From NCBI GenBank assembly GCA_963811595.1, contig CAWERW010000012.1:128837-192836 (forward strand): a stretch of DNA of 64,000 bases. The letters run 5' to 3'. The stretch comes from DASQFQ01 sp963811595 (GTDB lineage: Bacteria; Actinomycetota; Thermoleophilia; Solirubrobacterales; Solirubrobacteraceae). The stretch's first letter is position 1. Each line of letters starts with the position of its first letter. The notes beneath the pieces were generated by a model. The model had not been told where the DNA came from and made no database searches. It worked only from the letters and a program-made list of their open reading frames with translations. Below, piece after piece: positions 19,901 through 29,459 of this stretch. A program made the position numbers and the translations under genes.

Positions 19901-20398
19901 GCGGGCGCGGTCGTCGCGCTGGTAGGGGCGCTGGAGCTCGACCCGCAGGCGGTCGCGGCCGAAGATGGCGCGCAGCCGGCGCAGCCCCTCCTCGTCATGG
20001 ACGCCCTGGCGCGCGCAGCCGCTCAGGCACACGAGCCCTTCCGCGTGCTCCTCGAGGGTCGCCCACGGGACCTGCGGAGGCGGCTCGTCCTTGTCGCGGT
20101 CGTGCGCGTGCGCGGCCGTGACGATGTGGCAGAGGTTGCGCCAGCCGGTCTCGTCCTCGACCAGCAGCGTGACGTGGCGCGAGTCCTCGAGCGCCATCTC
20201 GGCGCCGTGGATCGCGCGCAGGCCCAGCGCGGCGGCGGCCTGGGCGAACTCCATCGAGCCGCACAGGCCGTCGTGGTCCGTCAGCGCGAAGGCGTCATAG
20301 CCCAGCTCCACCGCGGCCCCCGCCAGCTCGTCGGGCAGCGACGCCCCGTCGAGGAAGGAGAAGGCCGAGTGGGCATGGAGCTCGACGTACACGAACAC
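16991..20398 (-). CDS. dnaE2: Error-prone DNA polymerase DnaE2
   Basis: 1135 residues of the C-family alpha subunit, DnaE2 branch. The N-terminal PHP domain starts YVELHAHSAFSFLDGAS with ALTDHDGLCG. The polymerase core shows PDIDLDFP (catalytic Asp pair) and KIDLLGLGMLSA, and the C-terminus has an OB-fold (VRIGGLVVARQRPGTAKG, then FLLIEDEFG). DnaE2 copies damaged DNA mutagenically together with ImuB under SOS control. The start is GTG at 20398, lying inside the LexA box; TATGCG seven bases upstream suggests a leaderless, directly LexA-blocked message. The GTG at 20392 is an alternative. ImuB is 15 kb away instead of adjacent. Confidence 0.95.
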   Translation of the reverse strand: MFVYVELHAHSAFSFLDGASLPDELAGAAVELGYDAFALTDHDGLCGSMEFAQAAAALGLRAIHGAEMALEDSRHVTLLVEDETGWRNLCHIVTAAHAHDRDKDEPPPQVPWATLEEHAEGLVCLSGCARQGVHDEEGLRRLRAIFGRDRLRVELQRPYQRDDRARNGRLERLAEKVGVPAVATGNVHAHARSRGPLQDAFVALRSHATLDASEPLRRGNFSHVLASPKAMEARFADDHPRAVAETRALADRLRFDLTQDLGYRYPGSEDPGASRTLAELCAQRFEERYPSGSPHRAKAQPRLEEELRVIDALGLPGFFLLHRDMLELAREVAVEVRGPDTARALLPPGRGRGSSVSSIVCYLTGLSHIDPIANELFLGRFLNEELTALPDIDLDFPRDVREVLIPRVHDRYGREHSALVAAFPTFKSRGAIRELGKVLGLPAAELERVARGAEPFAIRGVAADVESALGLEPGGPPAPWLDPDSRGPFAMSTAEWQAMVTNQGSGALAKDHPPDESRAARLPGRWGWLARLCDEAYGLPRHLSQHSGGMIVSTRPLVDCCPVLPAAMEGRQLCQWDKDSCADAGFLKIDLLGLGMLSAVERCVEDIARTRGERIDLSRIPFDDPETYTAIQEAETMGVFQIESRAQMASLRRTRPENLDDLTIQVAIVRPGPIQGGAVNPYIERRQRLRQDPDYVIPYDHPSLEPVLKDTLGTIIFQDQVLEVAIAFAGFSHGEAEGLRRAMSRKRSEAAIEAYHQRFVEGAMATHGAGEAIAERVYEMIMGFSGFGFPKAHGAAFGLLAYQSTWLRVHHGPAFLCALLNEQPMGFYASDTLVHEAQRRGIELLAADVNASAVDCTTDGESVRIGLGYIAGVRGDEVAALVRAREEGGPFRSLGDLASRAGAGRPALAQLAWAGACDSLGSHHATRRAILWELGIAAPGEAVGDDGTQLALPLDVPGAPALRELEPWESMMADYATTGLTLGAHPMALLRERLPAGTVSCRDLETLRHEQRVRIGGLVVARQRPGTAKGIVFLLIEDEFGTVNLIVPPPVYERHRLLVRSEPLLIATGRLEKLPIAGGAINVYVDGLEALAAPRAEDAAVVSLDERARREAEAELADFRTVAPAVQSFAQGRRR

Positions 20399-20405
20399 AT
20401 GTTCG
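20392..20405. promoter_or_regulatory. LexA (SOS) box over the dnaE2 start
   Basis: CGAACACATGTTCG, identical (allowing strand) to the boxes before imuB and lexA in this window. It overlaps the GTG start and the -10 region of dnaE2. Confidence 0.88.
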
Positions 20406-20431
20406 CATACGCCGAGCTCATGATGGGAGGG

Positions 20432-20572
20432 TCAGCGGGTGTCGAGACCCGGCGAGACGCAATGAGGGTTCTCGCACACGTACGGCCCGGCGGGGCCGGC
20501 GTGGAAGTGGACCTTCTCGTTGGGGGCGTGCGTGTCCAGCGCACGCGCGAACGCGGCGAAGATTCGAGGCAT
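20432..20572 (-). CDS. 46-aa Cys/His-containing small protein
   Basis: A 46-residue ORF: MPRIFAAFARALDTHAPNEK, then VHFHAGPAGPYVCENPHCVS, then PGLDTR. A good ribosome site (AAAGGA, six bases from the ATG) and an upstream TACAAT element support it. The His-x-His and Cys-x4-Cys spacing suggest a small metal-binding fold. It lies just upstream of the dnaE2 LexA box on the same strand, so a transcript could read into dnaE2. I do not recognise the family with certainty. Confidence 0.55.
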   Translation of the reverse strand: MPRIFAAFARALDTHAPNEKVHFHAGPAGPYVCENPHCVSPGLDTR

Positions 20573-20641
20573 TGGTGGATCCTTTGGGGAGGGGGAGAGA
20601 GGTGCTGTCGGAACGGGAAACTACACACCGAACCGGCAGAG

Positions 20642-20647
20642 ATTGTA
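20642..20647 (-). promoter_or_regulatory. -10 element TACAAT
   Basis: TACAAT on the minus strand in GTGTTACAATCTC, in an AT-richer gap between the inositol-operon dehydrogenase and the 46-aa ORF. No clear -35 at ideal spacing. Confidence 0.4.
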
Positions 20648-20663
20648 ACACGCTTGTGACACG

Positions 20664-21767
20664 CTAATCCGCGGTGATGAGGACCTTCGCGCTGCGCTCG
20701 GCGTCGAGCGCGGTCTCCATCGCGGCAGGCGCCTCCGCGACCGGGAAGCGGTGGGAGACCATCTCGGCGAACGGCACCGTGTCCACGTGCCGGGCGAGCA
20801 GCGCGAGCGTGCGGTCGTAGACCAGGACGTCCTCACCGGCGATCCCCATCAACGTCAGGTTGCGGCCGCACAGCACGGCGGGGTTGAAGGTCTCCTCGCC
20901 CATGTCCACGAACGCGCCGACCTCGATGATCGTGCCGCCGTCGCGGACCATCGCGACCGCCTTGCCGAACGAGCCGGGGAAGCCGGTGGCGTTGACCACG
21001 AGGTCGACGCCGCGCAGCTCGTCGGCCTCGGCCGCCTCGGCGCCGGCGATCCGCGCGGCGATCTCGAGCCGCTTGCGCGACGGGTCGACGGCGAAGATCC
21101 GCCCCGCGCCCATCAGCTGCGCCTTGACGGCATGCGCCTGGCCGAGCGCGCCGACGCCGATGACCGCGACCGTGTCGCCGGGCCGGAAACCCGCAGGGCT
21201 CGGCAGCGCCGCCGCCCGCTCGAGGCTGTGCGTGACCGCGAAGATCTCCGTCAGCACCGCGACGTCGTCGGGCACCGACTCCGGCACGCGGAAGATCCCC
21301 ACGCCGCGCCGCAGGTACATGTACTCCGACCAGCCGCCCCACAGGTGCGGCGCCTCGTCGGCGGAGAGCGCGTTGCCGTAGCTCTCCAGCCGCTCGCAGA
21401 GCACGTAGGGGAAGCCGCGCTGGCAGGGCCCGCAGGTCCCGCAGGCGCGGTTCGGCGCCGGCACCACGCGGTCGCCGGGCTGGAGCGGCGTGCCGTCGCC
21501 CGCGTACGCGACGGCGCCCTCCCCCACCGCCTCGACGATCCCCACGTTCTCGTGCCCCTGGATCAGCGGCAGGACCGTCTCGCGGCCGCGCTCGCTGCCC
21601 GGGTACTGGTCGGTCTCGCCCCGGAACGTGTGCTTGTCGGTGCCGCAGATGCCCGACGCGATCATGCGCAGCAGCACCGCGCCCGGCTCGAGCTCGGTCG
21701 GATACGGGTAGTCGCGCACCTCGAGCTGGTACGGGGCGATCAGCGTGGCGGCTTGGACGGTGGTCAC
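20664..21767 (-). CDS. Zinc-dependent alcohol dehydrogenase of the inositol operon
   Basis: 367 residues, medium-chain dehydrogenase. A catalytic zinc site is suggested by SGICGTDKHTF and QGHENVG, structural-zinc Cys by CGTCGPCQRGFPYVLC, and a Rossmann motif by VAVIGVGALGQAHAV. It is the last gene of the LacI-led leftward operon, 4 bp after iolG. It therefore probably oxidises a polyol or cyclitol, perhaps an inositol isomer or an inosose derivative, with NAD(P); the exact substrate cannot be read from sequence. Confidence 0.85.
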   Translation of the reverse strand: MTTVQAATLIAPYQLEVRDYPYPTELEPGAVLLRMIASGICGTDKHTFRGETDQYPGSERGRETVLPLIQGHENVGIVEAVGEGAVAYAGDGTPLQPGDRVVPAPNRACGTCGPCQRGFPYVLCERLESYGNALSADEAPHLWGGWSEYMYLRRGVGIFRVPESVPDDVAVLTEIFAVTHSLERAAALPSPAGFRPGDTVAVIGVGALGQAHAVKAQLMGAGRIFAVDPSRKRLEIAARIAGAEAAEADELRGVDLVVNATGFPGSFGKAVAMVRDGGTIIEVGAFVDMGEETFNPAVLCGRNLTLMGIAGEDVLVYDRTLALLARHVDTVPFAEMVSHRFPVAEAPAAMETALDAERSAKVLITAD

Positions 21768-21771
21768 GGGA

Positions 21772-22715
21772 TCAGTTGTACAGCGCGGGCCGGGCCGCCA
21801 TCGCGACGTGCGCGCGCTCGCCCGAGGCCAGCGACGCCAAGCACGCGTCGGCGACCGCGTTGGCGGCGTAGCCGTCCCACGCGCTGGGGCCGTCCTCGAG
21901 GCCCTGGACCCAGCACTCGAGCTCGCGCCGGTAGGCGGTCGCGAAGCGCGCGCGGAAGTCGGGCGCGACCTGCTCGCCGAGCCGCAGCGTGCCGGTCTCC
22001 CCCACCAGCTCGCAGCGGATGTCGTAGCCGTACTGGGCGTTGACGAACACCTCGACGTCGATCAGCACGCCGCTCGCGGTCTCCAGCAGCGCGAGCTGGG
22101 GGTCGCGCAGCCCGTCCGGCGCGCGCGTGGTGGAGCGCGGGGCGCGCATGGTGGCGGCGACGATCTCCTCCCCGAGCAGCCAGCGCGTCACGTCGATCTC
22201 GTGCACCAGCGAGCTCGTGATCAGCATCTCCGACGTGTAGATGGGCGGCGCGGCCGCGTTGCGGTGCGCGCAGTGCACGAGGAGCACCTCGCCCACGCCG
22301 CCGTTGTGGAGCCCGTCCTTGATCTCGCCGTAGGCCGGGTCGAAGCGGCGCATGAACCCGAGGCTCACGAGCCGGCGGCCCGCCGCGACCTCGGCGTCGA
22401 TCACGCGCAGGCACGCCTCCGCGGTGGTGGCCAGCGGCTTCTCGCACAGCACCGGCTTGCCTGCCTCGATGCAGGCGAGCACGAACGCCTCGTGGGTCGT
22501 GTCGAACGACGCCACCACGACCGCGTCGACCGCCTCGATCAGCGCGAGCGGGTCGTCGATCACGCGCGCGCCCGCGCCGTCGGCCGCCGCCGCCTCGGCC
22601 CGCGCGCGGTCGACGTCGGAGACGGCCGCGACGTGCGCGCCCTCGACCGACGTGGCGAGGCAGCGGACGTGCGCCGCCCCCATCATCCCCGCGCCGATGA
22701 CGCCGACGGCGAGGC

Positions 22716-22719
<4 letters not shown>
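21772..22719 (-). CDS. iolG: Inositol 2-dehydrogenase
   Basis: 315 residues, Gfo/Idh/MocA family. N-terminal NAD-binding GVIGAGMMGAAHVRCL, then EKPLATTAEACLR (catalytic Lys in EKP), GFMRRFDPAYGEIK, SSLVHEIDVTRWLLGEE (active-site His/Asp) and QYGYDIRCELVGETGTL, all typical of IolG. It oxidises myo-inositol to scyllo-inosose, the first catabolic step. The ATG overlaps the end of iolD by 4 nt, supporting co-translation. Confidence 0.9.
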
Positions 22720-24523
<1,804 letters not shown>

Positions 24524-24527
<4 letters not shown>

Positions 24528-25309
24528 GCGGGCCTCCTCGCCGCCGTCATCGGCAGCCTCGGGTCGATCTCCTGGCCTTCCCACGAATCGCGGATCCACG
24601 CGTGGGCCGGGTCGTCGGTGAAGCGCCACGCGCGCTCGCCCGCCCCCGCCATCACGTTGAGGTAGTACAGGTCGTAGCCCGGGGCGGCCATCGACGGGCC
24701 GTGGTAGCCGCTGGGCAGCAGCACCGTGTCGCCGGAGCGGACCTCCTCGAGGATGTCGATCTCGGGGCCGTACGCGCGCTGGTAGGCGAACCCGCCGCCG
24801 GAGACCTCGAAGTAGTAGATCTCCTCGAGCGCGGTCTCGACGCCGGGGATGTCCTCGTCGTGCTTGTGGGGCGGATAGGAGGACCAGTTGCCCTCGGGGG
24901 TCAGCACCTCGACGGCGATCAGGCGGTCGGCGAAGTCCGTGTCGGGCCCGCAGAAGTTGTGGATCTGGCGGCTCATCCGCCCGGCGCCGCGCAGCTCGAC
25001 GGCGACCTCCTCGATGCGCCTGGCCTCGCGGCGGTTCTCCGCCCGCGCGGACGGCAGCGCCACCCGGCCCTCGCCGGCGATATCTACCCGGCTGGAGCGC
25101 GGGACGTAGACGAAATCGGTCTGGCCGCTGAACACGCTCTCGCGGCCTTCGAGCGTGAAGCGCTCGCCGTCGACGGTCACGGTCGCGGAGCCCTCGAGCG
25201 GGAGCACGATCAGCTCGTCCTCGCCCGAGTCGAACCGATGCTCCCCGAGCTCGAGGACGCGCAGGCCGCAGAAGCTCCAGCCCGCGTCTTCCGGTGTGAT
25301 CTCAAGCAA
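24524..25309 (-). CDS. iolB: 5-deoxy-glucuronate isomerase
   Basis: 261 residues, bicupin. It converts 5-deoxy-glucuronate to 2-deoxy-5-keto-gluconate. Motifs: LIVLPLEGSATVTVDG, ESVFSGQTDFVYVPRSS, SSYPPHKHDEDIPG (metal-binding His/Glu) and SGYHGPSMAAPGYDLYYLN. The start is a TTG at 25309, chosen because GGAGG lies six bases upstream and it overlaps the iolC stop by 8 nt; no ATG or GTG is available at the family N-terminus. Confidence 0.93.
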
Positions 25310-26243
25310 GGAGCGCCTCCACTTCGTCTTCGGTCGGCATCGCGTCCGCGCACGCCAGCCGCGAGGCGACGAGCGCCCCCGCGGCGTTGCAGAACCGCAT
25401 CTTGCGCTCGAGGTCCCAGTCCTCCGAGAGCAGGCCGTGGCACAGCGCGCCGCCGAACGCGTCGCCGGCGCCGAGGCCGTTGACCACCTCGACCGGCACC
25501 GGCGGGACCTCGACGACGTCGCGCCCGTCGTCGGCGAGCACGCCCTTCGGGCCCTGCTTGACGATCGCGAGCTCGACGCCGCGCTCGCGCAGCGCCGCGG
25601 CCGCCGCCCGCGGCTCGGTCTCGCCGACCGCGGTGTCGGCCTCATCCTTGTTGCCGACCGCGACCGTGACGTGCTCGAGCGCGCGGCCCACCCACTCGCG
25701 GGCCTCGTCGCGCGAGCCCCAGAACATCGGGCGGTAGTCGAGGTCGAGCACGGTGATGCCGGCCTTCGCGCGCGCCTCGAGCGCGGCGAGCGTGGCCGAG
25801 CGGCTCGGCTCGTCGGAGAGCCCCGTCACCGTCACCCAGAACACGCGCGCGGCGCGGATCGCGTCGTAGTCGAGCTCGTCCGCGTGGATCTCCATGTCCG
25901 GCGCCTTCGGCACGCGGCCGTAAAAGTAGAGGGGGAAGTCGTCGGGCGGGAAGATCTCGCAGAACGCCACCGGCGTCGAGAGGCCGGGCACGGGGGTGAC
26001 GAAGCGGTCGTCGACGCCGAAGCCCTTGAGCGCGTCGTGGAGGAACTCGCCGAACGGGTCCTCGCCCGTGCGGGTGATGGTCGCGGCGCGGCGGCCGTGG
26101 CGGGCGGCCGCGACCGCGACGTTGGTCGAGCTGCCGCCGAGGAACTTGCCGAACGACGTGACCTCGCGGAGCGACACCCCGACCTGCTCGGGGTACACGT
26201 CGACGCTGATCCGGCCCATGGTGAGGACGTCGAAGCTCACCAT
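25302..26243 (-). CDS. iolC: 5-dehydro-2-deoxygluconokinase
   Basis: 313 residues, PfkB carbohydrate kinase. It phosphorylates 2-deoxy-5-keto-gluconate with ATP. N-terminal VLTMGRISVDVYPEQ and GGSSTNVAVAAARHG, central YRPMFW, and the C-terminal PfkB signature VNGLGAGDAFGGALCHGL with the catalytic Asp. The ATG at 26243 overlaps the end of the IolE-like gene. No IolJ aldolase follows in this cluster. Confidence 0.93.
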   Translation of the reverse strand: MVSFDVLTMGRISVDVYPEQVGVSLREVTSFGKFLGGSSTNVAVAAARHGRRAATITRTGEDPFGEFLHDALKGFGVDDRFVTPVPGLSTPVAFCEIFPPDDFPLYFYGRVPKAPDMEIHADELDYDAIRAARVFWVTVTGLSDEPSRSATLAALEARAKAGITVLDLDYRPMFWGSRDEAREWVGRALEHVTVAVGNKDEADTAVGETEPRAAAAALRERGVELAIVKQGPKGVLADDGRDVVEVPPVPVEVVNGLGAGDAFGGALCHGLLSEDWDLERKMRFCNAAGALVASRLACADAMPTEDEVEALLA

Positions 26244-27127
26244 CCGGCGTGCTCCCGCAGCCACTCGCGGTTGCGCTCCTGCTCGGCGGCGGCTCCCGCG
26301 AAGTCGGCGCCGTCCTCGAGCACGCGGTCCTGCTCCACGACGACCCAGCCGTCGTAGCCGTCGAGCGCGGCGCAGAACGCGGGGAGGTCGACGTCGCCGT
26401 CCCCGAGCGCGCAGAACAGCCCGCGCCGCCACGCGGTCAGCGTGTCGGCGCGATCGGCCTTGACCTCGGCCAGCACGCCGAGCCGCACGTCCTTGACGTG
26501 CACGGCGCCGATCCGCTCGCCCCAGTCGCGCAGCGCGGCCACGGGATCGCCGCCCGCGACGAGCAGGTGGCCGGAGTCGAGCAGCAGCTCGACGTCGGTG
26601 TCCTCGAGGAAGCGCTCGATCTCCGGCACGCCCTCCACGTAGGTCGACGTGTGGTGGTGGAACACCGGCTCGTAGCCGCGCTCGCGCGCCGCGTCCGCGG
26701 CGCGCGCGACGCCGTCGGCGAGCGCGCGCCAGCGCCGTTTGTCGAGGCGCAGGCTCGCGTCCTCTCCCCCGCGGCCCGGGTTGGCGATCCGCTCGGGTCC
26801 GCCCGCGTCGCAGAGGACGGGCCGCGCGCCGGTCGCGCCCGCGGCGTCGAAGAGGTCGAGTGTGTGGCGCAGGCCCTCACCGTCGTCGCCCTCGGAGAAG
26901 CGCATCGGCACGAAGCCGCCGACGACCTCGAGGCCGTTCGCGTCGAGCCGCTCGGCCAGCGTGTCGCCCTCGCCGAGGTAGCCGGGCGGGCCGAGGTCCG
27001 TGCCCTCATAGCCCGCCGCCGCGATCGCCGCGAGCACGTCGACGGGGTCGGGCACGGCGAAGTCGGTGCCGACCGTCATCTCGAAGGCGCCGTAGGACAG
27101 CGGCGCGTTGGCGACGCGGACGGTCAT
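26237..27127 (-). CDS. IolE-like sugar isomerase/dehydratase (inosose dehydratase candidate)
   Basis: 296 residues of the xylose-isomerase-like TIM barrel. N-terminus VRVANAPLSYGAFEMTVG, then GYEGTDLGPPGYLG, FHHHTSTYVEGVPEIERFL (metal-site His and Glu), LLLDSGHLLVAGGDP and VHVKDVRLGVLAEVK. This fits the IolE/IolI group; with iolG, iolD, iolB and iolC around it, dehydration of scyllo-inosose is the most economical role. An inosose isomerase (IolI-like) is the alternative. ATG overlaps the next upstream gene's stop (ATGA). Confidence 0.8.
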   Translation of the reverse strand: MTVRVANAPLSYGAFEMTVGTDFAVPDPVDVLAAIAAAGYEGTDLGPPGYLGEGDTLAERLDANGLEVVGGFVPMRFSEGDDGEGLRHTLDLFDAAGATGARPVLCDAGGPERIANPGRGGEDASLRLDKRRWRALADGVARAADAARERGYEPVFHHHTSTYVEGVPEIERFLEDTDVELLLDSGHLLVAGGDPVAALRDWGERIGAVHVKDVRLGVLAEVKADRADTLTAWRRGLFCALGDGDVDLPAFCAALDGYDGWVVVEQDRVLEDGADFAGAAAEQERNREWLREHAGW

Positions 27128-28287
27128 CGCGCGGCCTCCCATGCGCCCGACTCCGCACTGCGCTCGATCGCGTCGAGCACGCGGGCGGTCGCGAGCATCT
27201 CCTCGACGCCCGGCTCGCGCTGCTCCCCGTCGCGCACGCCGGCCAGGAAGTTGCGGGCCTCGAGCACGCGCAGGTCGTCGTAGCCCATCGGGACGCCGGC
27301 GCCGGGCTGGAAGGCGACGAAGTCGGGGTGCTGCACGCCGACCTGGATGCGCGCGTAGCCCTCGTCGCCGTCGTCGGAGAGCGCGAAGCGCTCGAGCTCG
27401 TTCATGCGCTCGAGCTCCCACGCCAGCGCGCCGGTCGTGCCGTGGACCTCGACGCGCAGCCCCACGCGCGGGCCGACCACGACGCGGCTCGCCTCGAGCG
27501 AGCCGACGGTGCCGCCCGCGAGCTCGCACAGCGCGGCCGCCCAGTCCTCGTTGTCGACGTCGACGAGGTCGTCGCTGTCGCCGCGGTCGAAGTGCGTGCC
27601 CCCGCCGAGCGCGCGCGGCCGGCGCGGGATCAGCGTCGCGACGCGGCCGGTGAGCCGCTCGACCGGACCCACCAGGTGGTGCGTCAGGTCGACGACGTGC
27701 GCCATCAGGTCGCCGAGCGCTCCCGAGCCGGCGACCGCTCGCTGGAAGCGCCACGACGCGGCGCCGTCGGGGCGGTTGGCGTAGTCGGCGAGGAAGACCG
27801 CGCGGTAGTGGTTGACCTCGCCGATCGCGCCGTCGGCGATCAGCGCCCGCGCGTGCTGGACGGCGGGCGCGAAGCGGTAGCAGAAGCCGACGCCGGTGAC
27901 GGTGCCCGCCCGGCGCGCCGCGTCGGCGACCGCCTGGGTGTCGGCGACCCCGCGCCCGACCGGCTTCTCGACCCACACGTGCTTGCCCGCCTCCAGCGCG
28001 GCGACCGCCACCTCGCGGTGCATGGCGTTGGGGAGCGTCACGTTGACGACCTCGACGGCGGGGTCGTCGACCACCGCGCGCCAGTCGTCGGTGGTGGTCT
28101 CGAATCCGACGCGCTCGGCGTGGCGGCGGCGCTCCTCGCTGACGTCGGCCGCACTGACGAGCCGGGGGCGCACCCCGAGGTCGGGGAAGTGCTCGAGCAC
28201 GCGCCGGTAGGCGGCGCTGTGCACGCGCCCCATCCAGCCCAGGCCGATGACGCCGACCCCGATGTCCCGCTCCACCGCTCCCAGCAT
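27124..28287 (-). CDS. Gfo/Idh/MocA-family oxidoreductase (second inositol dehydrogenase-like)
   Basis: 387 residues. NAD(P)-binding GVIGLGWMGRVHSAAYRR, catalytic EKPVGRGVADTQAV, GFCYRFAPAVQHAR, and SGALGDLMAHVVDLTHHLVG with the active-site Asp/His, then a longer C-terminal beta-sheet domain. Paralogue of IolG with a different C-terminus, as seen for scyllo-inositol dehydrogenases and other cyclitol or sugar dehydrogenases in inositol clusters. It may handle a different inositol isomer. It follows the LacI gene with a 1-bp gap. Confidence 0.85.
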   Translation of the reverse strand: MLGAVERDIGVGVIGLGWMGRVHSAAYRRVLEHFPDLGVRPRLVSAADVSEERRRHAERVGFETTTDDWRAVVDDPAVEVVNVTLPNAMHREVAVAALEAGKHVWVEKPVGRGVADTQAVADAARRAGTVTGVGFCYRFAPAVQHARALIADGAIGEVNHYRAVFLADYANRPDGAASWRFQRAVAGSGALGDLMAHVVDLTHHLVGPVERLTGRVATLIPRRPRALGGGTHFDRGDSDDLVDVDNEDWAAALCELAGGTVGSLEASRVVVGPRVGLRVEVHGTTGALAWELERMNELERFALSDDGDEGYARIQVGVQHPDFVAFQPGAGVPMGYDDLRVLEARNFLAGVRDGEQREPGVEEMLATARVLDAIERSAESGAWEAAR

Positions 28288-28288
28288 G

Positions 28289-29323
28289 TCAGGCCGCGGG
28301 CGGCGGCAGCTCGCCGGAGCCCCGGACGATCAGCGTGGTCGGGATCACGGCGTGGCGGGACGGGCCGCGGTAGCCGTCGAGCCGCGAGAACAGCATCTCG
28401 GCGCCCTCGCGCCCGAGCCTGCGCGGGTCCTGCGCCACGACGGTGACGCCGAGCACGTCGGCGAGCATCACGTCGTCGAAGCCGACGACTGCGACCTGCC
28501 GCTCGAGCCCGAGCTCGTGGAGCGCCCGCAGCGCGCCGACGGTGATCAGGTTCTGGCTGGAGAACAGCGCGGTCGGCGGGCGGTCCGCGCGAAGCAGGTC
28601 GAGCGTGCTCTCATACGCGCCCTCACCCCGGAAGCGCGGATGGCGGACCAGCGCGACATCTTCCTCGATTCCCCGGCGCTCGAGTGCAGCGCGGTATCCG
28701 CGCAGCCGCTCCGCGGCGGTGTAGATCTCCGGCCGGTCGCCGAGGTAGCCGATCCGGCGGTGACCCTGCGCGAGCAGGTGCTCGACCGCCGCCGCGGCGC
28801 CGCCCGCGTTGTCCGACACGACGTCGTCGGCGTCGATGAAGCCCGGGGGCCGGTCGACGAACACCATCGGCGTGCCCGCCGCGCGGTCGCGCAGCAGGTA
28901 GGAGTGGTCGTGCGGCGCCGGCACGATGATCAGCCCGTCGACGCCGCGGGCGCCGAACGCCTCGGTGAGCTCGCGCTCGCGCTCGGGCTCCTCGTCGGAC
29001 GACCCGGCGAAGGTCAGGACCCCGCGCTCGCGCGCGACCTCCTCGACGCCGCGGTGGATGAGCGAGAAGAACGGGTTCGAGACGTCCTCGAAGATCAGGC
29101 CGATGCTCGCCGTCACGCCGTCGGAGCGCCGCAGCGAGCTGGCGGTCAGGTTGTGGCGGTAGCCGAGCAGCTCGACCGCGTCCCGCACGCGGCGCGCCAG
29201 GTCGGCGCGCACCCCCTCGCCGCCGTTGACGACGCGCGAGACCGTGCTGAGGCTCACGCCGGCGACGGCCGCGACCTCACGCATGGTGGGACGGCGCGGA
29301 CCCCCCTCTCCGTTCACGGTCAC
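28289..29323 (-). CDS. LacI-family repressor of the inositol locus
   Basis: 344 residues. HTH and hinge in TMREVAAVAGVSLSTVSRVVN and LGYRHNLTASSLRRS, then a periplasmic-binding-like effector domain (GLIFEDVSNPFFSLIHRGVEE, VFVDRPPG, GFDDVMLADVLGVTVVAQDP). It starts with GTG, eight bases after a TATGCT -10. It is the first gene of the leftward operon and faces the transporter operon; two matching operators in the shared 136-bp promoter gap make it the probable regulator of both, with an inositol-derived effector (inference). Confidence 0.92.
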   Translation of the reverse strand: MTVNGEGGPRRPTMREVAAVAGVSLSTVSRVVNGGEGVRADLARRVRDAVELLGYRHNLTASSLRRSDGVTASIGLIFEDVSNPFFSLIHRGVEEVARERGVLTFAGSSDEEPERERELTEAFGARGVDGLIIVPAPHDHSYLLRDRAAGTPMVFVDRPPGFIDADDVVSDNAGGAAAAVEHLLAQGHRRIGYLGDRPEIYTAAERLRGYRAALERRGIEEDVALVRHPRFRGEGAYESTLDLLRADRPPTALFSSQNLITVGALRALHELGLERQVAVVGFDDVMLADVLGVTVVAQDPRRLGREGAEMLFSRLDGYRGPSRHAVIPTTLIVRGSGELPPPAA

Positions 29324-29331
29324 GATCCGCG

Positions 29332-29360
29332 AGCATACGCTCTTCAGAAAACGATCTCAA
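29332..29360 (-). promoter_or_regulatory. Promoter of the lacI-iol operon
   Basis: Minus strand TTGAGA (29360-29355), 17-bp spacer, TATGCT (29337-29332). Predicted start within about 2 nt of the GTG of the repressor gene. Operator 1 overlaps the -35 and spacer. Confidence 0.7.
29346..29359. promoter_or_regulatory. LacI-type operator 1
   Basis: AGAAAACGATCTCA, sharing the AAAACG core with operator 2. It lies on the -35/spacer of the leftward promoter. Confidence 0.6.
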
Positions 29361-29363
29361 GGC

Positions 29364-29392
29364 TTGACTTTGCTTATTTGTGGCGATAGTTT
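29364..29392 (+). promoter_or_regulatory. Promoter of the inositol transporter operon
   Basis: TTGACT (29364-29369), 17-bp spacer, TAGTTT (29387-29392); transcription should begin near 29399, leaving a leader of about 60 nt with a strong ribosome site (AGGAGGAGGGACC) before ATG 29460. Confidence 0.7.
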
Positions 29393-29401
29393 CGTCAACG
29401 C

Positions 29402-29415
29402 TGAAAACGTTATCT
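29402..29415. promoter_or_regulatory. LacI-type operator 2
   Basis: TGAAAACGTTATCT, an imperfect dyad with the CG centre typical of LacI-family sites. It begins about 3 nt downstream of the predicted rightward transcript start, a classic roadblock or occlusion position. Its centre is 56 bp from that of operator 1. Confidence 0.7.
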
Positions 29416-29459
29416 GGGGTTGAGGGCCCCGGCTGATGGCAAACCTAGGAGGAGGGACC

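Noticed and set aside
20664..21767. L-threonine 3-dehydrogenase
   Set aside because: General MDR similarity fits, but the operon context and the variable substrate loop give no support for threonine; left as substrate unknown.
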